64,000 nucleotides of DNA from Paramecium octaurelia (GCA_905182995.1 CAJJDP010000029.1:434001-498000); one strand, 5' to 3'; shown: positions 1-12,485, counted from the first letter of the stretch. The notes: generated by a model not told the origin, from the sequence alone. Numbers and translations: made by a program.

Positions 1-2
1 AG

Positions 3-122
3 AGGATTAAGTCGATAAGGAGTAGGAAGGGATGGAATGGGAAGTTCAAGATAGATGGAAAGACATTGAAGACTTAGGATGCGAATTGCATTTAAGACAT
101 TTAATTATATTTGGAAGCATGA
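3..122 (+). CDS. 3' end of an unidentified gene (5' truncated)
   Basis: Frame 3 is open from the window edge to a TGA at 120-122 and gives a basic C-terminus rich in Lys, Arg and Ser, including a short KGWNGKFKIDGKTLK stretch. It stops 59 bp before the next start codon, normal spacing for this genome. Frame 2 is also open here and runs into the next gene in frame, so the choice is not certain. No family recognised. Confidence 0.4.
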
Positions 123-181
123 TGATAGTTTAATATGATGGATTGAAAACAATATTTTATTTAAATAATTAAAATTAATTC

Positions 182-448
182 ATGATTATTCCTATTAGAT
201 GTTTTACTTGTGGAAAGGTAATTTGATGTTAATGGAACAATTAGGTAGTGGGTCATTTGTGGAATGATTATGTTCAATTGCTCTAGGATGGTGTAACAAC
301 TGGAGAGGCTTTGGATAGATTGGGTTTAGAGAGATATTGTTGCAGAAGAATGATTTTAACACATGTAGATCTAATAGACAAATTGCTAAATTATAATAGT
401 AATTGTTTTAAGTAATTAAATAGTTTACAAAACACTGTGAGGTTCTGA
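182..448 (+). CDS. RPB10: DNA-directed RNA polymerases I, II and III subunit RPABC5 (RPB10)
   Basis: Small zinc-binding subunit shared by the nuclear RNA polymerases, where it helps assemble the large subunits. The protein begins [12 protein letters not shown], the invariant N-terminus holding the first CxxC zinc pair, and later carries the second pair in ERYCCRRM, followed by the conserved [13 protein letters not shown]. Exon 1 is 182-217, an intron lies at 218-244 (27 nt), exon 2 is 245-448; the product is 79 aa, slightly longer than the usual 67-71 aa because of a short C-terminal tail. One TAG codon inside the conserved region must be glutamine, which supports the ciliate code. Very confident. 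Confidence 0.95.
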
Positions 449-516
449 ATTTTATAAATAAAATTTTAGTTCATTATTTATATATATATTCCTTTAATTA
501 TTTATCTAATTTGATA

Positions 517-1182
517 TCATAATTTAGTTTCATAAATATACACCTTTAATAACAGAGTTGGTATGTTTGCTACCTTTTGTAATCGTTATTTATGAATGAT
601 ATGTAGTGAAGATTGTTTAAGTAATTCCTCAAATGCCTTTTCAGACTCCAGATGCAAGTCGATGCTTGTGATGTATTTCAAACTTTCGCCAAAATGAGAA
701 TCACTCAAAGTAAGCATAAAATATATGATTCCCTCTGGATTAAGTAGTGATTTTGCAATTTGAAGAGCCTCTTATTGTTGATGAAGTATGGGGAAGGAGG
801 AAGAAAAGACAATGGCATCAAATTTTCCATGGATTTCAGGTTTCATTTGGTAGAAATCCAATTCAAGTATTTTCACTTAAGGTTTGTCTTTAAATAATTG
901 GACTGCCTTGCTTAAGTAAGTATGATCTATATCGATTGCCGTAATCTCACAGTCCGGAGGAAACTAATTGATTGTTTTATGTAGAGGAACACCAGTGCCA
1001 ACTCCGACATCCAAAATTCTCTTCTATTTTCCAGTAATTCTTTCACTAAGCTTTTCATATGTTAATGAAGTAATCGGATGAGAAATGAATGTGTCATACA
1101 GAGTCGTATTGGAGAAGTCTAATACCTCTTTTACTGTTTAAAAGATTGCTTAAAATGATTATCTGGCAAATGAATAAATCAT
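517..1182 (-). CDS. class I SAM-dependent methyltransferase
   Basis: Intronless 221-aa protein. At about residues 56-66 it has the glycine-rich SAM-binding loop (ILDVGVGTGVPL), about 25 residues later an acidic strand end (ITAIDID), and then a strand-4 motif (FDAIVFSSSF) and a LLNPEGIIYF strand, the standard order of class I Rossmann methyltransferases. The substrate cannot be told from the sequence; there is no diagnostic catalytic motif such as NPPY. It is transcribed divergently from the secreted protein at 1312 with about 130 bp between start codons. TAA/TAG codons are scattered through the frame as glutamine. Confidence 0.85.
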
Positions 1183-1311
1183 ATTATATAAATAATGCAT
1201 TTGAAATAAATTAGTACCATTTATAAACCATAGTAATATATGTTTGTGTATTCTTAGTATATAAATTCTCAGTCGAAACTTGCTTTAACTTTAATATATA
1301 ATACAAAATTT

Positions 1312-2490
1312 ATGAAAAAATTCCTTATATTGTTTACATCACTTAGTTATGCCCTCAGTTAAACTGCTAATTGTGTAGGGATGAGTTCATCCGCTTGTGC
1401 AACTAATTCAGGCTATTGTTATTGGACAGGTAGTGCTTGTCAATTGGCAGAATGCCATAAAGTTACTGATGTAAGAGCTTGCAGAACTTCCGTATCTGGA
1501 TATCTGGTGGCTTAATCTAAGTGCACAGAAATACTTTCAATCGATCCAAATTTTCTGAATTAGTGTATGGAATACGATTAAACTACTATGATGTATGCTT
1601 ATGCAAGATTCCCTACAGATATTACTTAATTATATTCTACAAAAACAACAAGTGGCTATTTGGTGACTACCATAATGACTGCAAAGTACACCTCATAATA
1701 TAAATATGAAATATTAACAGTGAACATTTTGACAGCCTCGTCAGCAGAATTGTTGAATATTATGAATGCCTATGTCTAGATGCAATATGATCTAGCTGAC
1801 CCAGAGATTCACCCTTCATATTTGGAGAAAGCTATCTACGAATCTATGCAAGCAATTAGAGATGATGTCACATTGACATTTTCTAGTACCCCCAATAAAA
1901 AACAAGATTATTACACTGTGTTATGGAGAATGACAGATGCTTACTTTCTAAAATTAAGATCATATCAGCCTTTCTACATATCTAATAAATATTTAATCAA
2001 TTTTGGATTTTCACACTTCAATCGTTTCTTACTCACATTAACATCATAATATCAATCTACTTAAATATAATGGGCAGCTTATTCCGATAATGGATACTTG
2101 GAATTGCTAGTGATTCCTGCCGAATAATTTGGAATTATAGGATCATTGTCTGATATCATAATAATTAGACCCTCAAAACTTGATGGTAGTGATGCATCGC
2201 TTACTTTCACTCTAAAATGGTAATGGTCTTATACAGGTACATAACCCTAAAGCAATGCTAATTTATATTCATTTGATAAGGTTGAGATGAATACTTTCAC
2301 TTCCGTAGTGTCAGCGGGTTGTAATACATCTACAAAAACTTGCTAACCTTCATCTATAACTCTAACCACCACTAAAGCCTATATGATTGGTCCAAATTCA
2401 TTTCCATCATAAGTAAACACAAGCAGATATTACTCAAGGTGCAGATTAGGACGTTTTACATGGAATGGATCTTCAAACTCTTGTGTCTGA
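1312..2490 (+). CDS. secreted cysteine-rich protein, unknown function
   Basis: Intronless 392-aa protein that starts with a clear signal peptide (MKKFLILFTSLSYALS) followed at once by a cysteine-rich stretch of about 70 residues with roughly ten cysteines, a pattern seen in extracellular ciliate proteins. The middle has no cysteines, and a second small cluster lies near the C-terminus (residues about 330-392). No transmembrane anchor is visible after the signal peptide, so it is probably secreted or held in a secretory vesicle. No catalytic motif was recognised. A short cysteine-rich repeat domain of Paramecium surface proteins is a possible relative, but I cannot confirm it. Confidence 0.8.
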
Positions 2491-2607
2491 AAATTAACAA
2501 TAAATTTCTATCTAATTTAAAATTTATAAATTAAATAGACATATTTCTTAGTTAACATATACATTATAATTTAATAAATTAAGTTATTTCGTAGAGGATT
2601 TATATCT

Positions 2608-2796
2608 TCAAAAACAATAATCTACTAAAATATATAGAGACTATAAATTATCATTTGAGGATATGATAAATTATTTTTAATTTCCTTCCATTTTCTCAAG
2701 CAGTTCATACCTGTCTTTCAACCGATGGAGGATGCGATAACTAGAAATCATAAATTATATCAAATTTGAAAATTTCTTAAAATCTTGCTTTTTCAT
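2608..2796 (-). CDS. small ORF, unknown (62 aa)
   Basis: Open frame starting MKKQDFKKFSNLIQ with a basic, helix-prone middle part (RILHRLKDRYELLEKMEG). Composition looks coding for two thirds of its length, while the last 20 codons look like noncoding AT-rich DNA, so the true 3' end may be earlier or spliced. No family recognised. The rest of 2491-3159 is AT-rich with nothing else supported. Confidence 0.35.
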
Positions 2797-3159
2797 TATA
2801 TTAAATAATGAATATTAATTCTTGTATCAGAAAGGTTTTGAAACATGTTATGTAATCATCACCTAATTTGATTGAAGTTCTAATTATTTATTCAATGCAA
2901 TCGAATTAAAATTTTATTTTGATTTCTTAATTATTTAAAAATTATATATATATCATCTTCTGATTTTAGGATGTTATAGAAATTTCTGAAATATTTAAAG
3001 CTATTGATAGAAACAATTAAATATAATTTTTTATTTGATTCAACATAACAATATTAAAAATAATTAATTAAATGATATGTCTTTCTGAAAAACACTTATA
3101 GAAAATCACAATTCATTAACATAGACCATTCATTTAACTTCCACTAATATCGAAATCTA

Positions 3160-3520
3160 ATGAAAGGCTAGTAATCATTCTTTAAATAAAAATTTAAGCG
3201 ATTAAGCAATAAAATTTAGTTATCAGAAAGAAATAACTAGTTAACAAAAAACCAATCCTCTGAAAAGGATCTATATTGTCTCAAATTACCTAAAATACAT
3301 TCAAAGACTCCAGAAAAATTGGACACAAATTCTAAATTAGCGTAATCCCAGGTATAATCATAAAAAATGTAAATAATTACTTATTTTGAGTCCTTAACAT
3401 GACCAATCATTCGATAATTTAAAAAAATATAATAAATAAATTAAAGATATTTAATAACGACATAATCGATTTCTTAACAAAATAGAGGAGTTATATATGA
3501 TTACCAAATAGCAATAATGA
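3160..3520 (+). CDS. small coiled-coil-like protein, unknown (112 aa)
   Basis: The model needs one 22-nt intron at 3369-3390 (GTAA...GAG); the spliced length is then a multiple of three. The product is hydrophilic and Gln/Lys-rich with a helical C-terminus (YNKQIKDIQQRHNRFLNKIE). The intron ends in GAG rather than the usual TAG, which lowers confidence. Upstream, the same frame stays open but has no ATG. The stretch 3521-3873 downstream is AT-rich and I see nothing in it. Confidence 0.45.
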
Positions 3521-3873
3521 AAACTGTTTATATCTATAATTTTGATTAATTAATTTTAAAACTTATGTTGTTAAATCTAATTCATTTAATCAACCTTTTT
3601 TTGTTATTTATCAACAATTAGTTTAAAAGAAGTGGTTTAAAAAATAAAATATGTTTTTAACATTTTCTTAAAATTTGTCTTGCTGATAATTAGAAATTGT
3701 TTATTAATATTAAATATAACATAATAATTTAAGATACTAAATTATTCAAGGTCTTATCAATAAATTTTTCTAATTTTGTAATAATGCCAATTTAGCTATG
3801 TAAATATAGCTTTATCACAGATACTCCAATGAGTTTTTATTATTATTTTATATAAATAAATATAATTTAATAA

Positions 3874-5501
3874 ATGAATAAATACACTCTTACTTTTAGA
3901 TGTGAAAAATTGGAACAAAAGTATCAGGATTTTCGATATCTATATACTCTTCCTATATGTAAATCTTTGAATGCAATCTGTTTTTTATTGCTCCTATTTC
4001 AAAGTGTTACTTTTATTATTCAGAATCAAATGGTTGAATTTTTTATATTTCTCTTTCTACTAATCGCCGTCATAATGGCTCAAATTTTCATATATAATAA
4101 CAAAAGAAAATGGGTAGATTATTATTTGTTATTGCTAAATCATTTTTTCATGTTACAACAATTATTTGTTGAGGATGAGTTTGAGAAATAAGAAGCGTTT
4201 GTATTCGGATAGAATTAAATGTTATTAAATATTATGGTAATTCTGGTTTCTGAATTTAAATTCGGTTCCATCTAGATTATGGGAAACATGACGATAAAGA
4301 TAGTACTGTCCAAATATTATCAACCATCAATGCCCTATGTTAACATAATTTATTCTATTGTTGTCGGATTGATGTTCCTCTATTCATTATTTAAAGTACA
4401 TTAACAGTATAGATTGTCGTTCTTATTCAAAGTAAAAGACAGTTAATAAGGTATTCACTATTAAATAATTAAATTTTAGAACAATTGATACCCTTATTAG
4501 CCGATAGTCCTATTGTGTTGTGTACATATGATAAAGATAACTTGCAATTTTAATAAAAATTCAGTAATCTCCAAAATCATCAGGAGTTTAAATAATTTTA
4601 GACCACTCATGATGCTCTTAATTTTATCCTCCGTAACTATGTTATATTTGGACAGTCTTTGGAGAAGTTTTTGTTGGCTCGACAAAAGAAGTCTGAGGAT
4701 TTAATAGTGAATAAAATTTTAGAAGTAAAATCAATCAATAACACGAATCAAGTATAGAAACTATTTATTCGCTATTCAGAATGTTACATAACAGAACTAA
4801 TTTTTATTTTGATTATTGATAAGAAGAGATAGGAGATTCAGAATTTGAATGAAAAATTGGCTTACTATGAATAAGGTTTGAATAAATTCCTAAGCCATTT
4901 TCGAAATTTTTTGAAATAATAAATACTTATTTTGGACAAATCATTAACTCATAATTAAAATTCAATCTATCAAGCCAGAATTAAATTAATGTACATATTT
5001 TCAAAGTTTAGGAATAAAACTTCATGTAAAATAACGAATCAATCATTTTTATTGAGTTTTAAAAAATATGCAAAACTGTATTCTTAAGCCTACGATTAAA
5101 AAAAAATCAAGATCGAAATTTGTCCAGAAATTAAAGAAATTTCCACAATTGAAAATTCTTTGGATGAATTTATGATTCATTTCTTCACTCATATATTTAA
5201 AACAAAAGCAGAGATCATATAGATATATCTTCGCAAATCGTATGTTTAATAAAATGAATATATTGATATCATCATAAAAGTGGATATCATGTCAGAATTA
5301 TATATCTTATTGTAAAAGAGTACTCATTTCAGAAGAATTCTAAAGTCAATAAGTCCGTATGATTATGTAATCTTAAATGATGACAGTAATTTTTAAATAA
5401 GATTTTTAGGTTTGATAGTTCGCCTGTATAAAAATATGAATGAAATTAATCAATTAAGTTCATTTTTAATAAAAGCAGAATAATTTAAAAAAACGACATG
5501 A
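3874..5501 (+). CDS. membrane protein with degenerate histidine-kinase-like C-terminus
   Basis: 532-aa protein, one 29-nt intron at 4451-4479 (exons sum to a multiple of three). The N-terminal 190 residues hold about four to six hydrophobic helices. After a soluble middle part and a helix like a dimerisation segment there is FLSHFRNFL, resembling the phosphoacceptor motif SHELRTPL of histidine kinases. Further on MIHFFTHIFKTKAEI aligns by position with the ATPase N-box, and FLGLIVRLYKN with the GLGL loop. The N-box asparagine and the DxGxG loop are not visible, so it is probably inactive as a kinase. Ciliates are rich in membrane histidine-kinase-like proteins; this assignment is inference from motif order. 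It lies 96 bp upstream of the ABC transporter on the same strand. Confidence 0.7.
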
Positions 5502-5597
5502 TTATTGATATTCTTATTTTCGATTTTACTACTATATAAAATTAATTATGGTTTCAATATGGAAAATCACATATATTGAAATAAATATTTAATTAAA

Positions 5598-8500
5598 ATG
5601 AAAATCAGTGATCCTTTATTAGAGTAACGAGATATATAAACCCAAAAGGATGACTGGCTATACACAAGAATTTCGAAAATGATTAGATTGATTAACAATA
5701 AAAAAGAATAACTCTAAAATAATTCATTGTAGGAATACTGTGTGAAAATAACTGATTCAAACTATATCCTAAGGCATTACAATAAGTAAATATATGGATT
5801 TACATTGTAGTATTGAATCAACAAATATTTACAAAAAAATGAAACAAATTTTAGTAAAGAATTATTTTATCGTTAGATGACAAACTCTGTATTTATTTTC
5901 TTCCAGCAAATCGCTGCGTCCATTTTACAATTAGCTAATATTTTGATGTTGGATTTGTTTACTGATTCCTTAAAAGAGGAGAGTTATTATTATGTTCTAT
6001 ATTTGATTTTACTCCTCATTTTTTCATTTACTAAGTATTTATAATAGTTAACTACTCTAGAACCTACTTATCTTCAATTCAAACTCATCAAGTAACGCAA
6101 TTCTTAGGAAAGTTAGATGTCTTATGTAATTATGAATTATACAAAAAATTGCTTGCAACCCATTAACATTAAAAAGATTAAAAAATCCCAAATATAAATG
6201 TAAATGACTTGATAACATATTTAGACTTTGATAACAAACGATATTGAATAGATTAAACAACTACATTTTTCTTTAAAAGAGGGAACTTTAGCTTGTTGTA
6301 TGCTTATAGGATGCATATCATTCCTATATTATAAAGATGTGCATGCAGGCAATGTAATTTTAATTGTAATTTTTTGTGCTTAAGTTTTCAATTTTATTGT
6401 AACCTTTATTATGATGCAAGCATAAGAGCGATTATTTTAAAGGAAAGATTAGAGAATTAGTTTGACTACAGATGTATTGCATGGTATTAAATAAATTAAA
6501 TATCTTTCCTGGGAGTAAATATTTAGTAACAAATTAATTTTCAAGAGGAAAATGGAATTTGAAATGCTTGTTGTAGTCAAAATATTTGATGGTCTTTTGG
6601 TTTTATTTTGGAATAATATCAATTATATATTACTTTACTTTTATATCCAAAATAGCAAGGTGAATTTGATAGATTTGAATGTTTTTACATTGATTGCTAT
6701 TTTCAATACCATGATGTAAGAAATAGTTAAAATATTCTAGTTATCCTTTAGGAATATTACCATTTTGTATCAATTTCCTATTCAGTGCCATGGTATCAAT
6801 AAAAAGAGTGAATACTTATTTTAACTAAGTGGATGTACTTGATATAAAGGGAAATTAAATATTTGGAACTAATGAGATTATTTTGAAGATAGAAGATGGA
6901 ATATATAAATTGAGTGATGACTTTAGTTTAAAAATTAAGAACCTATAAATAAAGAAACAAACTCTTAATTTTATAGTTGGTCCTATTGGGTCTGGTAAGA
7001 GCACTCTCTTTAATGTGATATTAAATGAGTTATAAGACATGAAAGAGAAATCAAAATAAATAGGAGGAACTATTTCATTTTGTTCTTAAAACAGTTGGAT
7101 TCAAAATTAAACAATTAGATAAAATATCTGTTTCGGTTAAGAATATAATCAATAATTATTTACAAAGGTGATTGAATTATGTTAATTAAATGAAGACATA
7201 TAGAAATTTGAGAATTTTGATCAGTATTTAGTGGGTCCTGATGGAAATAACTTAAGTGGTGGCCAAAAATAAAGAATAGCATTAGCAAGGGCTATATATT
7301 AGAATACAGACATTTATTTATTTGATGATGTTTTTTCTTCTCTTGACATACCCGTTGCAGATGCTATATTTTAGAATCTAATTATAAATTATCTAAGCAA
7401 TAAAACAGTTCTATTCATTACCTCCAATCAACACTTTATAAATAAGATACCAAAAAATGCCAATATAATTTTAATGGATCAAGGATCAATCATTGAATAA
7501 AATATAAATGACTCATCTATAATTAGAAAAATGAGTAAGAAATCTGAGGATATAAATAATGAGGAAGAATAAGTAGCAGATAAAAATGAAAATAACGATT
7601 AAGGCTAGGATTTAGAAGAAAGAGAGATAGGAGAGGTAGATACTAAAGTTTGGTTGTATTACTTTTCTTCAATGGCATGGCCTTTAATAATATTGTATCT
7701 GATTTTCAATTTTTCATTGTAAGGTGCTTTGTCATATATTGACTTTTGGTTGAAAAATGAACACTTTGATGATAACTTCTCTTCAAGATTCACCTAACTC
7801 TTACTATTAGCTTTAGGGGTTACAGTATTTAGAGCAACTTTTTATGTATTGGTATCACTAAAATCATCTTGGACTATTTTCAGATAATTGAACGATTCCA
7901 TAATGAAAGCAAAAATGGTATTCTTTGATAAAACTAATGCTGGTAGAATAATCAATAGATTATCAAGTGATATGGAAACTATTGACGGTTTACTTCCATG
8001 GAGTTTTGATATATTTTTAGAAGCTTTAGCAAGAGGATGTGGATTTGTTATTGGACTAGTTATCCTGTTTCCTTACATTAGTATAGGATTAATTGGAGTT
8101 TTCTATGCTTATTATTATATTGCAAATACATATATAAAAACCAATAGGGAATTAAAAAGATTGAAATAAGTTAATCATGCTGAACTGCTTGGATGGATCA
8201 ATGAAACACAGAAGGGGTTAAAAACCATTAGAGCATAATAAAGATAGACTTACTTCTCTGATTATTATTTAGAAAAATTGCATACTTGGAATGCATGTGA
8301 GCAAAGCAGTTTGAGAGCTAAGTTTTGGTACTTTGTGAGACTCAATTTAAATTGTAATTTATTATTGTTACTCTCTACTTTTATTGTTTTATTGAGTCCT
8401 GATAATTATGCTAGTAAGTCTTTAGCTTTGACTTATTCAATCTTGATTATTGATAACTTCAATGAATTATTCAATTTTTACTTATAGACTGAACAAATGA

Positions 8501-9312
8501 TTATATCTGTTGAGAGAGTTAGATAATACTACGATATCCCTTAAGAAGATATACATAAGAAAAACACTATAATAAAGATAATAAATTTCGATGACTCATG
8601 CGATCTAACTGTTAAACCAATTGTAGATATAGATACTGAAATTGAATTTAAGGAAGTCTGTCTCTCGTATGATTAGACTAATTATCAACTAAAATAGCTA
8701 AGCTTAAAAATTAAGAAGAATGAAAAAATAGCAATTGTAGGGAGAACTGGATCTGGCAAAACATCAATAATGAATGTTCTTTTTTAACTCTATCAATAAT
8801 AAACAGGCAATTTGTTAATTAAGGGACAAGATGTATTTATTATTATTCAATTAGGCTTAATATTTATCACTCTAAGAACTACGATCCTAATTATCCATAG
8901 TACCTCAGTTTGGATTTCTTTTTGAAGGATCTTTATATGAGAATCTGGATCCTGGATAAACTATAGACAAACAATAAATAGATCAATTATTGACTCAGTT
9001 CAATTAACTAAAACCTGATTTGCATATTGAATAAGGTGGTAACAATTTATCAAATGGGGAAAAATAATTAATCAACTATTTAAGAATCGTCTTATAAAAT
9101 AAGTCTATTGTCTGTTTGGATGAAGCCACTTCAAATATAGACCCTTAAACTGACAAAGTAATAATGTAATTGATGATTAGTTACTTCACGAATATCTGTT
9201 TAAGTTTACTGAGAATAAAACCCTCATTGTCATCACTCACAGATTGGATCACTTAGACAAGTATGATAGAGTAATATATTTGGATAAAGGAAAGATTTAA
9301 AAGATAGAATGA
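5598..9312 (+). CDS. ABC transporter, ABCC/MRP type, full length
   Basis: Full transporter of about 1,200 aa with the order TMD1-NBD1-TMD2-NBD2. NBD1 has Walker A (GPIGSGKST), signature LSGGQ and Walker B ending in FDD, the Asp-for-Glu change typical of ABCC NBD1. Its H-loop reads FITSNQ, with Asn where His is expected. NBD2 has Walker A (GRTGSGKTS), a weakened signature LSNGE, Walker B with DEATSNID and an intact H-loop (ITHRLDH). NBD2 needs two micro-introns to stay in frame: one after KGQD (22 nt) and one after QTDK (23 nt). Two more fit near the N-terminus (about 5787 and 5857); the 5' third is not completely resolved, since exon lengths as I place them do not sum to a multiple of three. 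Substrate unknown; MRP-type proteins export conjugates. Confidence 0.9.
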
Positions 9313-9804
9313 AATTGTAATATAAAAATATATTAATTAAGTTATATCAGTTTTTATAAAAGATCTATAGTCATAAATAAAAATGGAATATTAAACTCTA
9401 CACTTTAACATTATACATATATATATATATTAATAAGAATGACGAATAAATAGATTAGAATTAGATTAAAATGTTAATCTTATATATTGACATAAAAACA
9501 ACTTAAAAATCAAAAATACTATAAATAGAAATGATATCCAAAAATAAAAAGAAACAAAATTCAAAATAAATTGAAATTTATTATCAAAATATTATGATCA
9601 ATTGATTCTTAAATATAAATTTATAGATTCTAATAAAATTGATAAATACAAACTTTTACTATTAAATCATATAACAACCTTTTATTAAAGCATTGTAAAA
9701 TTAAATTCGAAAATTAATACAGTTCCAATAATGTTATTAATAATCTAATATATTTAAACAGTAAACTATTGTATTTAATGTTAAGTTATTTATATAAACA
9801 AATA
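9313..9804. other. AT-rich intergenic stretch
   Basis: Very AT-rich with short TA runs. No open frame with coding-like composition on either strand, and no RNA gene recognised. Confidence 0.6.
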
Positions 9805-10122
9805 ATGAAGTATTTCAATCTATAATTAAAAAATATCATTAGCAACTATTATTATGAGTAATAATACATAAAGGATTTGAAGGGTTTGTTTATAAATAAG
9901 AAATTTGAATAAATAAATACTTATAAATTATTCCTTTTATACGAAAATTAGTTTTCCTAATAATTTAAGGAAGGATATCTGGATAATTACTCTATAGTCT
10001 AGTTAAGATTCCACTAATAATATTATTGTTGTTAAATAATTAATTATATAGATTATATAAAGTGCATTAATGATTTAATAAATAAAGTATATGTAATTAG
10101 AAACAGAGTTGACAGAATATGA
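9805..10122 (+). CDS. unknown small protein (105 aa), overlaps the next gene
   Basis: Unspliced open frame with protein-like composition: a Tyr/Gln/Asn-rich helical segment (KDLKGLFINKKFEQINTY), then KCINDLINKVYVIRN near the C-terminus. No family recognised. The stop at 10120-10122 lies inside the first codons of the channel gene in another frame. Removing a 20-nt GT...AG intron at 10087-10106 would instead end the protein at a TGA at 10110. Either the channel starts downstream or the genes overlap. Confidence 0.5.
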
Positions 10123-11827
10123 TGTCTAACATGATTCAGCACAAAATTCTCCAAAGGAGGTATTTAAATAGAAACCGATGAATGCTGGGCATAAATGCAA
10201 AGCGATACTGATGATTGTGTTTTATCTTAGTACTTTTTTCACATTTTATGGGGAGAATATATTTTTTATTGGGATTTATTTGTTGATGCTAATAAATAAC
10301 AGAAAGCATATATTTGGGTTAGTATTAACCATTTTAGCTTTGGCTTTAAGCACTGCGAATATATTTGTTGAATACAATTTATTGGGGATTTCTTAAATAG
10401 CTATGAGTTTTGATATTTTAACCTTCCCTTTTTCATAAAGAATGATTAGAGAAATTAAGTTGGTTTTGTCTGAAATAACGAATTTGGCAATCACTATGTT
10501 TTTTGTTTTATGTGTTTGTGCCTATTCCACTACTGCCTATTATGATGATTCTGATGATGATGAGGTGGAAATCTTTTATGGCACATTTGGGAGGTCAGTG
10601 CTTACATTTGTTTAGGCTCTAAGTTTGGATGATTGGGGTTAGATAGGAAGGGAAACAGATGATTTATTTGGATATTTTATATTGTGTATATATATTCTAC
10701 TTATGACATATTTCTATTTAAATATAATGATGGGTATATTGATAGAGACACTATAATTTGAGAAAAAAGGTAATCATTTAGATGATCCATTTAATTATGA
10801 AATCAATTAACAATAAATATTATCTGAATTGGTAAAGGAATAGAGTTTATTTGATAAATGCATAATTGGCAACTATTATCAATACATAGTATTCATAATA
10901 AGTTTTGGTGGCATATTTATATCAATACTTGAACACTTTGATCATGGTGACAGTACAATTGAATTAGCAATAGAATTGATAGATGATGGTATATACACAA
11001 TACATTTTATAATTTTGATGTTTAAGAAGGGACCAATTTATGATTTAGAAAGAAAAAACAAAACAATGATGTTTTTGCATTTTGTAGCTGGGTAATTAAT
11101 TAGTAATTATTTTCTAGTCCATTATCCTTAATTTGTTCATTTATTTTCCTTGAAATTGGTTGTCTACTGAATTTACTAAAGATAGCCACTACACCCTCTG
11201 TCAAAGGGATTTTTGTAGGAACTATAGCCATGGTACCTTTACTGATGCCTTAATTTGCAGAACTCTTTGGAATTATAATGTTCATTGCCAGCATTTTGAC
11301 TTCGAATTATTATGCATACACTGGATTAAAACAATAGGAATATTTTTCATCTTTTTGGGGTTCCTTCTACACTCTAGTCTAAATCATGACTTTGGATGGT
11401 ATTACTCAATATTATAGTAATAGATTGGGGAAATATAGTTGAACCAATGTATTCCAAACATGGATTTATATTACCATATGTTGTGATACCTGCATACATA
11501 TTTCTAAGTAATTTTATCATTTTAAATACCTTAATTGCTTTGAGTTGTGAATATTTTGTGGAAGTCAAATATTATTCCATCGAAAAAGATTAAAGCGGTG
11601 TTAGATGTTCTCAATTTGTTGGTATCAATGAATTGAAGAATTATTGTAAATAAAATTAAAGTAATATATAGTATCATCATACTTAAGTGCAATTTTAACT
11701 CCCGAATGTAGTTGTTAGTCAACATGATTTATTAAGCTCCAAAATTAAATCAGACACCATAATTTAAATTTAATATGGGAATCTTTAATTTACTGCTCAG
11801 GTAATATAACAATCTGATGCATTATGA
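10091..11827 (+). CDS. two-domain voltage-gated-like cation channel
   Basis: 562 aa after removing introns of 26 nt (about 11090-11115) and 22 nt (about 11415-11436); exon lengths sum to a multiple of three. There are two repeats of hydrophobic helices, each followed by a pore loop: ALSLDDWGQIG in repeat I and QIMTLDGITQYY in repeat II, the aromatic/acidic TLxxW-type loop of voltage-gated Ca2+/Na+ and two-pore channels. S4 segments rich in regularly spaced Arg are not obvious, so voltage sensing may be weak or lost. Repeat II is followed by VVIPAYIFLSNFIILNTLIA, a typical S6. The N-terminus is acidic. Ion selectivity cannot be read from the sequence. It may start at ATG 10178 instead. Confidence 0.8.
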
Positions 11828-11884
11828 TTTAAATAAGATTATTTGAGGTTAACTTATATATTAAATTAAATACATTTTATAAAA

Positions 11885-12148
11885 ATGCAAACCTATTACA
11901 AATTGGCATTTTAAACTCTCAAAAATTTTTGTGATCTCAAAATCATCAGTGAGCTAGAGAAAACCTATATGAAAGAGTACATACTCAATTAGAATGTACA
12001 TCCTGATGTAGAGTTGAATTTGGACTAAATTTCCAAGTTCATTCTATAAAAGCTTGGGAAGATTAGACAATCTGAAAAGAAAAAATAAAATAAACATGAT
12101 AGTTTAATATCTATTGAGGAGGAAACTGATGAAGATGACCTCAGATGA
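11885..12148 (+). CDS. unknown small protein (87 aa)
   Basis: Open frame of 87 codons with coding-like composition: a helical N-terminal half (MQTYYKLAFQTLKNF) and a charged, acidic C-terminus ending EEETDEDDLR. It lies in the same frame as the channel upstream, separated from it by one TGA at 11825 and 57 bp, so it could be a C-terminal exon of the channel, but I found no GT...AG micro-intron that removes that TGA. No family recognised. Confidence 0.5.
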
Positions 12149-12485
12149 ATAAAAATTACTCACAATTTACAACTTATGGAACTACTTTGATTTTTATATA
12201 TTTAACAAATTTTCACTATTACATATTAATTAAACATTTTTGATTTTATGTTTCGAAAATTCTGATTTCTAAGTATTTCTTAATTATTTAGGTAATAATT
12301 TAGATATATGTGGATTTTTATCCAATCTAAGAGTTTCTTTATAAAATTAAATAAATAGTGAATTTAATTCATTTTTAATCAATATTACCAGAATGATGTG
12401 TTCGATTAATATTCAATAAAAAAATGATTCAAATCCAAATTGTCTTTATTTTTTTGTTTCATTAATTTAATTAGCACATATACAG
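12149..12485. other. AT-rich intergenic stretch
   Basis: No coding-like frame on either strand; presumably the 3' flank of the preceding gene and the SAR1 promoter region. Confidence 0.6.

Noticed and set aside
1521..1703. Separate 60-aa ORF overlapping the secreted protein
   Set aside because: It is a shadow in another frame of the 392-aa gene at 1312-2490, which has a signal peptide and continuous coding sequence.
9410..9440. TA dinucleotide run as a telomere or origin signal
   Set aside because: No Paramecium telomere repeats (G3-4T2-3 type) are present; simple AT-rich spacer.
11374..11725. Minus-strand ORFs opposite the channel
   Set aside because: Antisense shadows of conserved pore and S6 sequence on the plus strand.
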